In this document: piece after piece, positions 48,292 through 55,803 of the stretch
Position numbering within the stretch: position 1 is the first letter of the stretch
Layout of the letters: each line of letters begins with the position of its first letter
Assembly (NCBI GenBank): GCA_036826475.1
Contig: DAISWG010000021.1
Coordinates: forward strand, 1 to 61,971
Source: Miltoncostaea sp036826475
GTDB taxonomy: Bacteria > Actinomycetota > Thermoleophilia > Miltoncostaeales > Miltoncostaeaceae
Direction of reading: 5' to 3'
DNA length: 61,971 bases
Translations under genes and position numbers: made by a program
The notes under the pieces: generated by a model
Seen by the model: the letters and a program-made list of their open reading frames with translations, nothing else
Database searches by the model: none
Told to the model about the DNA's origin: nothing

Positions 48292-48947
48292 GATTCGCCG
48301 CCCTCGTCGGCCACCGCCGGGGAGATCGCCATGCCCAGGCGGCGCCTGCGGCGGCGGTGGCGCACCACCAGGTAGACGATGCCCCCGAGGATCGCGACCA
48401 CCAGGACGTAGTCGAAGTAGTGCAGGTTGTGCTGCAGCTCCTCCCAGTTGTCGCCCACCGCGCGCCCGGCGAGCGTCAGCATCAGCACCCAGGGGATGCA
48501 TCCGAGCAGGGTGAACACGGTGAAGCGCCAGAACGGCATCCGGGCGATCCCCGCCGGCAGGCTGATGAACGTGCGGATGATCGGCAGGCAGCGCGAGATC
48601 AGCACCGCCCAGTCGCCGTAGCGCTCGAACCAGCGGTCGGCGGCGTCCAGCCGTTTGGGCGTGATGTGCAGCCAGTGCCAGCGCAGCGCCCACTCGCGGC
48701 CCTTCTCGCGGCCCACCCAGTAGGCGATCCAGGAGCCGATGACGTTGCCGGCGACGCCCGCGGTGACCATCCAGAACAGCGACGCGTCGCCCTGCGAGAC
48801 GAGGAAGCCGCCGTAGAGCATGATCGCCTCGCTCGGCACCGGGATGCAGGCGCTCTCGAGGATCATCAGCAGGAAGACCGCGAGGACGCCGTACGCGCCG
48901 ACCTGGTCGGTCGCGAAGTTGACGATCGGTGCGGTGAGATCCGGCAC
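48288..48947 (-). CDS. DedA-family membrane protein
   Basis: A 219-aa integral membrane protein of the DedA/SNARE-associated family, which includes flippases for undecaprenyl phosphate and other lipids. It has LESACIPVPSEAIMLYGGFL near the N-terminus, GNVIGSWIAYWVGREKGREW, and RCLPIIRTFISLPAGIARMP with the conserved Arg residues and Pro of the re-entrant region. The C-terminus is highly basic (RHRRRRRRLG). The GTG start at 48947 precedes the first amphipathic part. It lies 11 nt after the peptidase gene. Confidence 0.9.
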   Translation of the reverse strand: MPDLTAPIVNFATDQVGAYGVLAVFLLMILESACIPVPSEAIMLYGGFLVSQGDASLFWMVTAGVAGNVIGSWIAYWVGREKGREWALRWHWLHITPKRLDAADRWFERYGDWAVLISRCLPIIRTFISLPAGIARMPFWRFTVFTLLGCIPWVLMLTLAGRAVGDNWEELQHNLHYFDYVLVVAILGGIVYLVVRHRRRRRRLGMAISPAVADEGGES

Positions 48948-48958
48948 GGGGACCGATG

Positions 48959-49921
48959 CTAGCCGCTGACGGCGGCCGCGCGGTCCGCGCCCGTCGGAAC
49001 ACCCCGGACAGGCCTGGCGGAACGCACGCCGTCCCGGATGGCGTCGGAGACGGCCTCCGCGGCCGCGACCCCCACCGCGAACGCCGACGCCGGCCGGGCG
49101 CCCGTCGCGAGGCAGAACGCCGCGTCGCCGTCGATCGGGGTGTGCACCGGCGCCACCGCCCGGGCCATGCCGGCGTGCGACATGCGCGCCACCGTCGCGG
49201 CCTCCGGGCGGGTGAGCCGGGCGTCGGTGACGACGCACACGAGCGTGGTGTGCTCCGCCGCCGCCAGCCGCGGGTGGAACGGCGGGTGGTCGATCACGCG
49301 CTCCCACGCCCGCATGAAGCGCCCGTCCTCGCCGACCGCGCCGGCGATGACCTCGCCCCGCCCGTCGATCACGTCGCCCCACGCGTTGACCACCGCCAGC
49401 GCCGCCACCGCCACGCCGTCGTGGAGGCGGCGGACGCCGGCCCCCACGCCGCCCTTGCACCAGCCGTCGCGGGCGCGCAGCTTGCCGCACGTCGCGCCGG
49501 TGCCTGCGCCGACGCTGCCCACCGCATGCGGCCCGTCCGAGAGCGCCTCGCAGGCGGCGTAGCCGTCGTCGGGGCCGGGGCGGCGGGCGTTGCCGGTGAT
49601 GCCGAGGTCGAAGATGCACGCCGCGGGGACGATCGGGACGCGGGCGGCGATGGTGTCGTGGCCCAGGCCGCGCTCCTCACACCAGCGCATCACCCCCGAT
49701 GCCGCGTCCAGCCCGAAGGCGCTGCCGCCGCTGAACACCAGCGCCGTCACCTCGGCGACGGACGCGAGCGGCGCCAGCAGGTCGACGTCCCGCGTCGCGG
49801 GCCCGCCGCCGCGCACCTCCACCGCGCCCACGGTCCCCGGGGGCGGCATGACCACCGTGCAGCCGGTGCCCGCCGCGGCGTCGGTCCAGTGGCCGACGCG
49901 GACGCCGGGGACCTCCGTCAC
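48959..49921 (-). CDS. P1 family (DmpA/S58-type) peptidase
   Basis: N-terminal-nucleophile peptidase family that self-cleaves to expose its nucleophile; relatives are L-aminopeptidases and beta-peptidyl hydrolases. It is 320 aa. It begins VPGVRVGHWTDAAAGTGCTV. LVFSGGSAFGLDAASGVMRW and GAGTGATCGKLRA follow; the self-cleavage Thr is expected at about 144. AALAVVNAWGDV is the usual oxyanion region. The GTG start overlaps the fpg stop (GTGA). Confidence 0.9.
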   Translation of the reverse strand: MTEVPGVRVGHWTDAAAGTGCTVVMPPPGTVGAVEVRGGGPATRDVDLLAPLASVAEVTALVFSGGSAFGLDAASGVMRWCEERGLGHDTIAARVPIVPAACIFDLGITGNARRPGPDDGYAACEALSDGPHAVGSVGAGTGATCGKLRARDGWCKGGVGAGVRRLHDGVAVAALAVVNAWGDVIDGRGEVIAGAVGEDGRFMRAWERVIDHPPFHPRLAAAEHTTLVCVVTDARLTRPEAATVARMSHAGMARAVAPVHTPIDGDAAFCLATGARPASAFAVGVAAAEAVSDAIRDGVRSARPVRGVPTGADRAAAVSG

Positions 49922-50766
49922 CACGGGGCCGGCTCCGGCTGGCAGCGCGGGCACCAGTACGTGCCGCGCTGGGCGACGCGCGTCTTCACGATCGTGGTGC
50001 CGCAGCGGGGGCAGGGGTCGCCGCGGTGGAGGTGGACCTGCAGGAGGTCCTGCATCGTCCCCATCTCGCCGAGCGAGTCGCGGTAGGAGTCGATGGAGGC
50101 GCCGCCCGCCGCGACCGCCGCGGCCAGGCGGTCGCGGATCGCGCGGTGCAGCCGGCGGATCTCGTCGGCCTCGAGCGACCCCGCCGGCCGCTCCGGGTGG
50201 ATCCGGGCCTGGAACAGGGCCTCGTCGACGTACATGTTGCCGAGCCCGGCGACGAGGACCTGGTTGAGCAGCACGGCCTTGATCGGGCCCCGGCGGCCGG
50301 CGAGCAGCCCCTCGAGCACACGGGCGGTGAACCGCGGCGTCAGCGGCTCGATGCCGACGCGCTCGGCCCAGTAGGCCTCGTTCTCGGACGCCGGCGCCGA
50401 CGGGACGATCCACGCGCGCCCGAAGCGGCGCATGTCCCCGAAGGTGAGGGTGCTGCCGTCGTCGAGCGTGAAGCGGGCGCGCAGGAAGCGCTCCTCGCCC
50501 TCCTCGCCCGGCGGGCGCCAGTGCAGGCGCCCCGTCATGCGCAGGTGGACGGCCAGGGTGTCGCCGTCGTCCAGCTCGATCAGCAGGTACTTGCCCCGGC
50601 GGCCGACCGTCGCGATCGCGCGCCCGGCGAGCCCCTCGGCGAAGGCCTCCGGGTCCTCGGGCTCCACCAGCTTCGCGTCGTGGACCTCGGCCCGCGCGAT
50701 GGTGCGGCCGGGGATGCGGTCGGCCAGCTGGGCGCGGATCGTCTCGACCTCGGGCAGCTCAGGCAT
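49918..50766 (-). CDS. mutM: formamidopyrimidine-DNA glycosylase
   Basis: Removes oxidised purines such as 8-oxoguanine and nicks the abasic site. It is 282 aa. The catalytic N-terminus PELPEVETIRAQL starts right after Met1. GRRGKYLLIELDDG carries the beta-hairpin Lys. LLNQVLVAGLGNMYVDEALF is the helix-two-turn-helix. The zinc finger has CPRCGTTI and YWCPRCQ at the C-terminus. It overlaps the upstream phosphorylase gene by 8 nt. Confidence 0.96.
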   Translation of the reverse strand: MPELPEVETIRAQLADRIPGRTIARAEVHDAKLVEPEDPEAFAEGLAGRAIATVGRRGKYLLIELDDGDTLAVHLRMTGRLHWRPPGEEGEERFLRARFTLDDGSTLTFGDMRRFGRAWIVPSAPASENEAYWAERVGIEPLTPRFTARVLEGLLAGRRGPIKAVLLNQVLVAGLGNMYVDEALFQARIHPERPAGSLEADEIRRLHRAIRDRLAAAVAAGGASIDSYRDSLGEMGTMQDLLQVHLHRGDPCPRCGTTIVKTRVAQRGTYWCPRCQPEPAPW

Positions 50767-52042
50767 CGCCACCGCCGTCGCCGATCCGGAACCACGGCTC
50801 GGCCATGCGCGTCGCCTCGGCGGCGGCCCACGCGTCGCGGGCGTGCACGACCGCCATCGGCTGGCCCTCCTCCACGACGTCGCCGGGCCGCACCAGCACC
50901 TCGATGCCGACGACGGGGTCGATCGACTGGTGCGGGTGAAGGCGGCCAGCGCCGAGCCAGCGGACCACCTCCCCCACCCCGCGACCGTCGATGCCGGCCA
51001 CCGCGCCGGCCCGCGGGGCCGGCACGTCGACGCGCTCGGGGGCCGATGGCAGGGCGCCCTCGTCGGTCCAGACGGCGGGGTCGCCGCCCTGGACCTCGAC
51101 CCACCGCTCCGCCCGCGCCAGGGCCGAGCCGTCGGCGAGCGCCGCGCCCGCGCGCGCCTCGCCCTCGCCCGCCGGCACCGTCCCGGCCGACTCGGCCAGC
51201 CGCCCGGCGGCGCGCACCGCGGCGGCCCGCAGATCGTCGGGTCCGGCGCCGCGCAGGACCTCCCCCGCCTCGGCGACCTCGAGCGCATTCCCCACCATCC
51301 GGCCGAGTGGCGCGTCGGCGTCGAGCAGGTCCCACGTCACGGCCCGGCCCCACGGCGCCGCCATCCGCTCCATGAGGGCGGCCGTCGCGAGCCCGGCCTC
51401 CCGGTCGGGCACGAACGCCCCGGATCCGTACGGCACCTCCAGGTGCAGCGCCTCCGCGCCGGACGCGAGCGCCCGCGCCATCGCCGATGCCGCGACCAAC
51501 CCGGGCGCCGGGACCGTGCCGGTGGCGTCGCGCAGGCCCGACAGCCGCAGGTCCGCGGGCGCCAGGCGCCCGTGGTGCGCGGCCACGGCGATGCCCTCGT
51601 CGCGCAGCTGCCGCACCCAGCGGTCGAGCTCCAGATCGACCTCCATGCCGGGGATGGCCTCCAGCTTGTCGGCGGTTCCACCGGCGTGTCCCAGGCCGCG
51701 CGACGCCATCTGGGCGACGCGCACGCCGAGGGCCGCGGCGAGCGGCGCCGCGGCGAGCGGGACGCCGTCGCCGACCGCCCCCGTGGTGACGACGTCGCCG
51801 GTGGGGCCGAAGCGGCCGAGCTCCAGCCGGTCGCCCGACGCGACCAGCTCCCGCATGAGGGCGTCGGCGTGGCCCTCGGGGAGGCCCCGGGTGCAGGCCA
51901 GCATGCACCAGGCCGACATGAGGGCGTCGTCGGAGGTGCCGTCGATCCAGCGGCGGACGAACTCCTCGACGCTGGCGGCGTCGACCGGGTCGCCCCGCCG
52001 GGTGCGCTCGACGACCTCCACGGGGGCGAACGGGACGGCCAT
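50759..52042 (-). CDS. thymidine/pyrimidine-nucleoside phosphorylase family protein, divergent active site
   Basis: A 427-aa member of the family that splits pyrimidine nucleosides with phosphate. The fold signatures are clear: MASRGLGHAGGTADKLEAIP (about 111-130), GLRDATGTVPAPGLVAASAM and PYGSGAFVPDREAG. The phosphate loop, normally KHSTGGVGD, reads VVTTGAVGD here, so the Lys is lost. The thymine-contact Lys of the E. coli enzyme aligns with Arg in SAMARAL, and the Lys before GSGAF is replaced by Pro-Tyr. Substrate or mechanism may therefore differ. TAGGGT lies 9 nt before the ATG. It is the first gene of the phosphorylase-mutM-peptidase-DedA-SnoaL run. Confidence 0.82.
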   Translation of the reverse strand: MAVPFAPVEVVERTRRGDPVDAASVEEFVRRWIDGTSDDALMSAWCMLACTRGLPEGHADALMRELVASGDRLELGRFGPTGDVVTTGAVGDGVPLAAAPLAAALGVRVAQMASRGLGHAGGTADKLEAIPGMEVDLELDRWVRQLRDEGIAVAAHHGRLAPADLRLSGLRDATGTVPAPGLVAASAMARALASGAEALHLEVPYGSGAFVPDREAGLATAALMERMAAPWGRAVTWDLLDADAPLGRMVGNALEVAEAGEVLRGAGPDDLRAAAVRAAGRLAESAGTVPAGEGEARAGAALADGSALARAERWVEVQGGDPAVWTDEGALPSAPERVDVPAPRAGAVAGIDGRGVGEVVRWLGAGRLHPHQSIDPVVGIEVLVRPGDVVEEGQPMAVVHARDAWAAAEATRMAEPWFRIGDGGGDA

Positions 52043-52093
52043 CGACCCCCGACCCTACACCCGGGCCCCCGCGGAAGGCCGGGAAACCGCTGG

Positions 52094-52099
52094 TAGGGT
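52094..52099 (+). promoter_or_regulatory. -10 element (TAGGGT), leaderless
   Basis: TAGGGT lies 7 nt before the GTG of the secreted PDZ/TPR gene. It is identical in sequence and spacing to the element before the SDR gene. Confidence 0.5.
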
Positions 52100-52106
52100 G
52101 CCCGGC

Positions 52107-53471
52107 GTGCCTCGCCTCGGGACATGCGTCGCCGCCATCGCGGCGTGCGCCATCGGCGCCGGGACGGCCGTCGCGCAGCAGCCGACGCCCGCCGCGCCGA
52201 CCACCCCGACGACGCCCGCCAACCCCGCGCCGGCGGCCGGTCCGCCGAAGCTCAGCTCCCTGCGCCTGCCCGCCGTGGTGTCGGCGCAGCAGGGGCACGC
52301 CCGCTTCCTGGTCGGCATCCGCCTGTCGGTGCCGGCGAAGCTGACGGTGCAGGTGCTGTCCTCGGCGGGCAAGGTCGTGCAGGCCAAGACCGACGCGACC
52401 GCCCGGAAGGCCGGCCGCGCCTACATCCGGGTCGAGGCGGTCGACACCCGCGGCTTCCAGCTCCTGCAGGGCGCGTACACGCTGCGGATCCAGGCCGCCG
52501 ACGACCAGGGGCGCACGTCGCCGGCGGTCGAGGGCCCGTTCCGGCTGCGGCTGACCACCCCCCGCGGCCTGTTCGACGCGTACACGGTCCCGCTGTGGCG
52601 CGCCTTCCAGCGTCAGGTCGGCACCACCACCCCCGGCCAGCTGGTGGCCGTGGTGGGCCCGAAGGGCGTGGTCGCGACCGCGGGGCTGCGGCGCGGCGAC
52701 GTGATCACGAGCCTCAACGGGACCGCGGTCGCGCAGCCCGGCGCCTGGCAGACGGCCCTCCGGGGGCTGCCGGCCGAGAAGGCCGTCGAGATCCAGTACC
52801 TCCGCAAGGGCCAGGCCGTGACCGCATCGCTCCAGCCGAAGCCGGACTGGGAGGCGGCGCCCGACTACGCCAAGTCCCTCGCCGTCGCGGTGAAGCGCGA
52901 TCCCCGCGTGCTCGCCTATGCCGTGGCCCAGGTCCGCCAGCTCATCGACGCCGCCAAGCTGGCCGACGCGAAGGGGCTCATCGACGAGTGGCCCGCCGCG
53001 TGGCGCACGAGCGCCCCGGGGCAGCTGGTGCAGGGTGACCTGGAGGCGAAGGCCGGCCGCTGGAAGCAGGCGCTCGGCGCCTACAACCGGGCCCGCAAGA
53101 AGGATGCGACCCTGGCGGCGGCGGAGTTCGGCCGGGGCCTGGCCCTGTCCGAGCTGAAGAAGACGAACCCGTCGATCGTGGCCTTCGGTGCCGCCGCGAC
53201 CCTGGACCCCACCGACGCGTCCGCGTTCGGGTTCCGCGCCTACGCGCTGCTCCAGGCGGGCCGCGACGCCGACGCTGTGGTGGCCGCGCGCCAGGCGGTG
53301 GCGCTCGACTCCCGCTACGCCGACGCCTTCCTGCCGTTCGGCATCGCGCTGATCGCCACGGGCGACAAGCCGGCGGGCGTGAAGGCCCTGCGCCGCGGGC
53401 TGGTGCTGCTGGAGGAGCCGGACCGCGCGGACCAGCTCATCACGCAGCACCTCGACCCCACCGACCCCTGA
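52107..53471 (+). CDS. secreted PDZ- and TPR-containing protein
   Basis: A 454-aa exported protein. Residues 1-24 form a signal peptide ending in GTAVAQQ. A Pro/Thr-rich stretch follows (25-48). A beta domain (about 50-155) with SSLRLPAVVSAQQGHARFLV and LLQGAYTLRIQAADDQGRTS looks like an immunoglobulin or FlgD-type module. A PDZ domain (about 180-245) has TAGLRRGDVITSLNGTAVAQ. TPR-like helices (about 285-445) have YNRARKKDATLAAAEFGRGL, AFGFRAYALLQAG and a matching FLPFGIALIATGD unit. No protease domain is seen, so it is probably a scaffold outside the membrane. The GTG start is set by TAGGGT 7 nt upstream. Confidence 0.8.
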   Translation: MPRLGTCVAAIAACAIGAGTAVAQQPTPAAPTTPTTPANPAPAAGPPKLSSLRLPAVVSAQQGHARFLVGIRLSVPAKLTVQVLSSAGKVVQAKTDATARKAGRAYIRVEAVDTRGFQLLQGAYTLRIQAADDQGRTSPAVEGPFRLRLTTPRGLFDAYTVPLWRAFQRQVGTTTPGQLVAVVGPKGVVATAGLRRGDVITSLNGTAVAQPGAWQTALRGLPAEKAVEIQYLRKGQAVTASLQPKPDWEAAPDYAKSLAVAVKRDPRVLAYAVAQVRQLIDAAKLADAKGLIDEWPAAWRTSAPGQLVQGDLEAKAGRWKQALGAYNRARKKDATLAAAEFGRGLALSELKKTNPSIVAFGAAATLDPTDASAFGFRAYALLQAGRDADAVVAARQAVALDSRYADAFLPFGIALIATGDKPAGVKALRRGLVLLEEPDRADQLITQHLDPTDP

Positions 53472-53478
53472 CGCCGCG

Positions 53479-53495
53479 CCCCGGGTGAACCGGGG
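53479..53495. terminator. hairpin between convergent genes
   Basis: CCCCGG-GTGAA-CCGGGG forms a 6-bp stem and 5-nt loop just after the PDZ/TPR stop and before the stop of the convergent small membrane protein. Confidence 0.55.
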
Positions 53496-53508
53496 TCCGG
53501 GCGGACGG

Positions 53509-53817
53509 TCAGATCTCGCCGGTGGGCTCGTTCCCGTCGTCGAAGGGGTCCTGCCGCGGCGGACGGCGGCGGCGTGACGACGAGCGCCCGCCTCCGTGCC
53601 CGCCGGCCGCGCCGCCCGCCAGGAACACGACGGTGAGGATGCCGGCGGCCAACCCGGCCCACATCTCCCACTGCAGCAGCGGGTTCTGGGCGAAGATGCC
53701 GTACAGCAGGAACACCGCGACCACCCCCACGAGGGCGAGCGGACGCTGCTTCGGGGCGGCGAGATGGACCACCCAGGGGGCGATCAGCGCGATGACCAGC
53801 AGGAGGATGGTGCTCAT
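53509..53817 (-). CDS. small membrane protein, unknown (102 aa)
   Basis: Three hydrophobic segments (about 2-20, 27-43, 52-70) are followed by a Gly-rich then Arg/Pro-rich cytoplasmic tail ending FDDGNEPTGEI. AQNPLLQWEMWAGLAAGILT is a notable aromatic loop. No family recognised. The ATG is preferred for its position before the first helix; no strong ribosome binding site is seen. Confidence 0.65.
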   Translation of the reverse strand: MSTILLLVIALIAPWVVHLAAPKQRPLALVGVVAVFLLYGIFAQNPLLQWEMWAGLAAGILTVVFLAGGAAGGHGGGRSSSRRRRPPRQDPFDDGNEPTGEI

Positions 53818-53901
53818 GCGCTCGCGTCGTCGGGGGATGCGGGCATCGGTGGAGCCTAGTCACCGGAAACGCCATCCGTCCAGCCGGAGGCCCTCGGACA
53901 C

Positions 53902-54681
53902 GTGACCGAGGTCGCCGGAATCCATCTGCTCCAGGGGCTGGACCTGGTCGCCACGCCCCGTCGCTCGGCGGTCGCGCGGCTCGACTCCGAGGGGCGCCTC
54001 ACCGCCCTCGACCTGGCGTCGTCGGACGAGGAGATCGTCGCCCTCGTGGGCGGGATGGACGTGCGCGTGGTGGCGGTCGACGCGCCGCTGCACGTGCCGA
54101 ACGCGTCCGGGCGCCGCGATGCCGAAGCGGTGCTGGCGTGGTGCGACGTGGCGGCGTTCCCGTCGTCGCGGCGACGGCTCCAGCAGGTGCACGGCGGCCT
54201 CCGCGGCGAGGCGCTGGCGCCGTCGCTGGAGGCGGCGGGGCGCACCGTGCTGGAGGCGCTGCCGGACCAGGTGCTGCGCCAGATCGCGTGGGAGCGCGAC
54301 CATCCCGCCGATGCCGACGCGATCGACCTGCTCGCCTACCGCACCGCCTGGGTGGGGGTCCGGGCCCCGGTGCACCGGCCGAAGGGCACCGGGCGGGCCC
54401 GTCCCGACGGCGTGATCGCCGCGTGGCGGCTGCTGGACGGGGTGCTCGACCTGGGCGGCTGGGCCCCCGGCCCGCCCGCCGACGACTGGGCCGTCATCGC
54501 CGACGCCGCCCGGGTGGACGCCATCTGCTGCGCCTACGCGGCCCTTCGCCACGCCAGGGGCGCCGCGGTGTCGATCGCGACGGGGGGCCCCCCGCTGACC
54601 CTCCCGGCCGACGCGAACCTGGCGGCCCGGGTGGCGCAGACGCTGCGCCGGCTCAGGGAGGCGGGCGCGATACGCATCTGA
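53902..54681 (+). CDS. DUF429 domain-containing protein (predicted RNase H-like)
   Basis: A 259-aa protein with the DUF429 layout. An N-terminal strand GLDLVATPRRSAVARLDSEG carries the first acidic residue. VRVVAVDAPLHVPNASGRRD and AFPSSRRRLQ follow, as do LEALPDQVLRQIAW and a late DDWAVIADAARVDAICCAYA with the last acidic residue. The fold is predicted RNase H-like, and no function has been shown for the family. The GTG has GGAGG about 12 nt upstream. Confidence 0.8.
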   Translation: MTEVAGIHLLQGLDLVATPRRSAVARLDSEGRLTALDLASSDEEIVALVGGMDVRVVAVDAPLHVPNASGRRDAEAVLAWCDVAAFPSSRRRLQQVHGGLRGEALAPSLEAAGRTVLEALPDQVLRQIAWERDHPADADAIDLLAYRTAWVGVRAPVHRPKGTGRARPDGVIAAWRLLDGVLDLGGWAPGPPADDWAVIADAARVDAICCAYAALRHARGAAVSIATGGPPLTLPADANLAARVAQTLRRLREAGAIRI

Positions 54682-54697
54682 CGCGGTCTCCCGGGGG

Positions 54698-54727
54698 TTG
54701 CACCCTCGGCGGAGCCGTTGTGATATT
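54698..54727 (+). promoter_or_regulatory. sigma-70-type promoter of the dodecin gene
   Basis: TTGCAC (54698-54703) and TGATAT (54721-54726) are separated by 17 bp. This is the best -35/-10 pair noticed in the window. It suggests strong expression of dodecin. Confidence 0.65.
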
Positions 54728-54784
54728 CCGCACGAGCCCTTCGGGGCCGTGTCCACCACCCTTCGGATCGAGAGGATGGCTCCC

Positions 54785-55000
54785 GTGGGCAACAGCGTCT
54801 ACAAGGTGATCGAGATCGTCGGTACCAGCGAGACCTCGTGGGAGGACGCCACGGCCGCCGCCGTGGCGACCGCATCGCGGACCCTCCGCGACCTGCGGGT
54901 CGCGGAGGTCGTGGAGCAGGACGTGACGATCAACGAGGACGGGTCGATCGACCAGTACCGGACCCGGCTCTCGGTCTCGTTCAAGTACCAGGACGACTGA
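54785..55000 (+). CDS. dodecin family flavin-binding protein
   Basis: A 71-aa protein that should assemble into a hollow dodecamer binding riboflavin or FMN as a store and quencher. VYKVIEIVGTSETSWEDATA and RVAEVVEQDVTINEDGSIDQ are close to the family pattern, followed by RTRLSVSFKYQDD. GTG 54785 is preferred over ATG 54776 because GAGAGG lies 9 nt upstream, whereas it touches the ATG; it also gives the usual length. The gene end overlaps the end of the convergent DUF3891 gene by 20 nt. Confidence 0.93.
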   Translation: MGNSVYKVIEIVGTSETSWEDATAAAVATASRTLRDLRVAEVVEQDVTINEDGSIDQYRTRLSVSFKYQDD

Positions 55001-55781
55001 GCGTGTAGGCGCGGGTCTCCCAGGGGGCGGCGCGGAGTGCCCCCTGGAGGTCCGCGTCCGACGCGTACGGCCGGTCCGCGATCACGCGGACCCGCACGGG
55101 CACCGCCACCTCCGCGCCGGCGAAGGGCCACGGGTCGCAGGTCGCCTCCAGCGGGCCGAGCGGCCGCACCGTGAGCGTCACCCCCGGGTCGCCGGCGGCG
55201 CGCGGGACCTGCGGCAGCACCGTCGCGCGGCCCGCGGCCTGCGCCCGCCACGTGAGATGCAGGCTCAGCACGTCCCACGTCTGGAGCAGGCGGTAGCCGG
55301 CCCACGCCCACGCGTCGAGGTCGGGGCCGGCGCCGATCCGCTCCCGCAACGCGCCCTGGAGCGTGTCCTGCTCGGCCAGGAACGCCTTCACCGCCGGCGG
55401 GCGCGCACGGCGCGGGGTGGCGGGCCCCTGGTCCAGGCCGAGGCGGCCCTCGTAGAGCCCCTGCCCGTGCATCGACACGATGAGCCCGGCCCGCGGGTCG
55501 CGGCCGGCGGCACCGGCGATGGCCTCCCGGTACAGGGCGACGTGGGTGGGCCGGTCGATGTGCGGGAAGTCGACCGGCGCACCGTCGTCGCCCACCTGCG
55601 GCGCCGCCTCCCACGCCCGCCAGCCCTCGTCGTGCACGGCCGCGGCGACCACCAGCGGCGCCCACGGCGCGGGCCGCGCGAACACGGCGTTCCCCCAGGC
55701 CTCGGCGAACGCCGCGCACTGCACCTGGTGGTCGACCTGGCGCACCAGCAGCAGGCCCTCCGGGCGCCGGGAGACGATCAT
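54981..55781 (-). CDS. DUF3891 family protein
   Basis: A 266-aa protein. It opens MIVSRRPEGLLLVRQVDHQV. AAVHDEGWRAWEAAPQ and GLIVSMHGQGLYEGRLG contain conserved His/Asp residues that could bind a metal. LLQTWDVLSLHLTWRA follows, and the C-terminal part is beta-rich. This matches the DUF3891 family, which has no known function. The ATG is set by a TAGGCT -10 element 6 nt upstream. Confidence 0.82.
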   Translation of the reverse strand: MIVSRRPEGLLLVRQVDHQVQCAAFAEAWGNAVFARPAPWAPLVVAAAVHDEGWRAWEAAPQVGDDGAPVDFPHIDRPTHVALYREAIAGAAGRDPRAGLIVSMHGQGLYEGRLGLDQGPATPRRARPPAVKAFLAEQDTLQGALRERIGAGPDLDAWAWAGYRLLQTWDVLSLHLTWRAQAAGRATVLPQVPRAAGDPGVTLTVRPLGPLEATCDPWPFAGAEVAVPVRVRVIADRPYASDADLQGALRAAPWETRAYTLSRPGT

Positions 55782-55787
55782 CGGCCC

Positions 55788-55793
55788 AGCCTA
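55788..55793 (-). promoter_or_regulatory. -10 element (TAGGCT), leaderless
   Basis: TAGGCT on the minus strand, 6 nt before the ATG of the DUF3891 gene. Confidence 0.5.
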
Positions 55794-55803
55794 GCCCCGC
55801 CGC

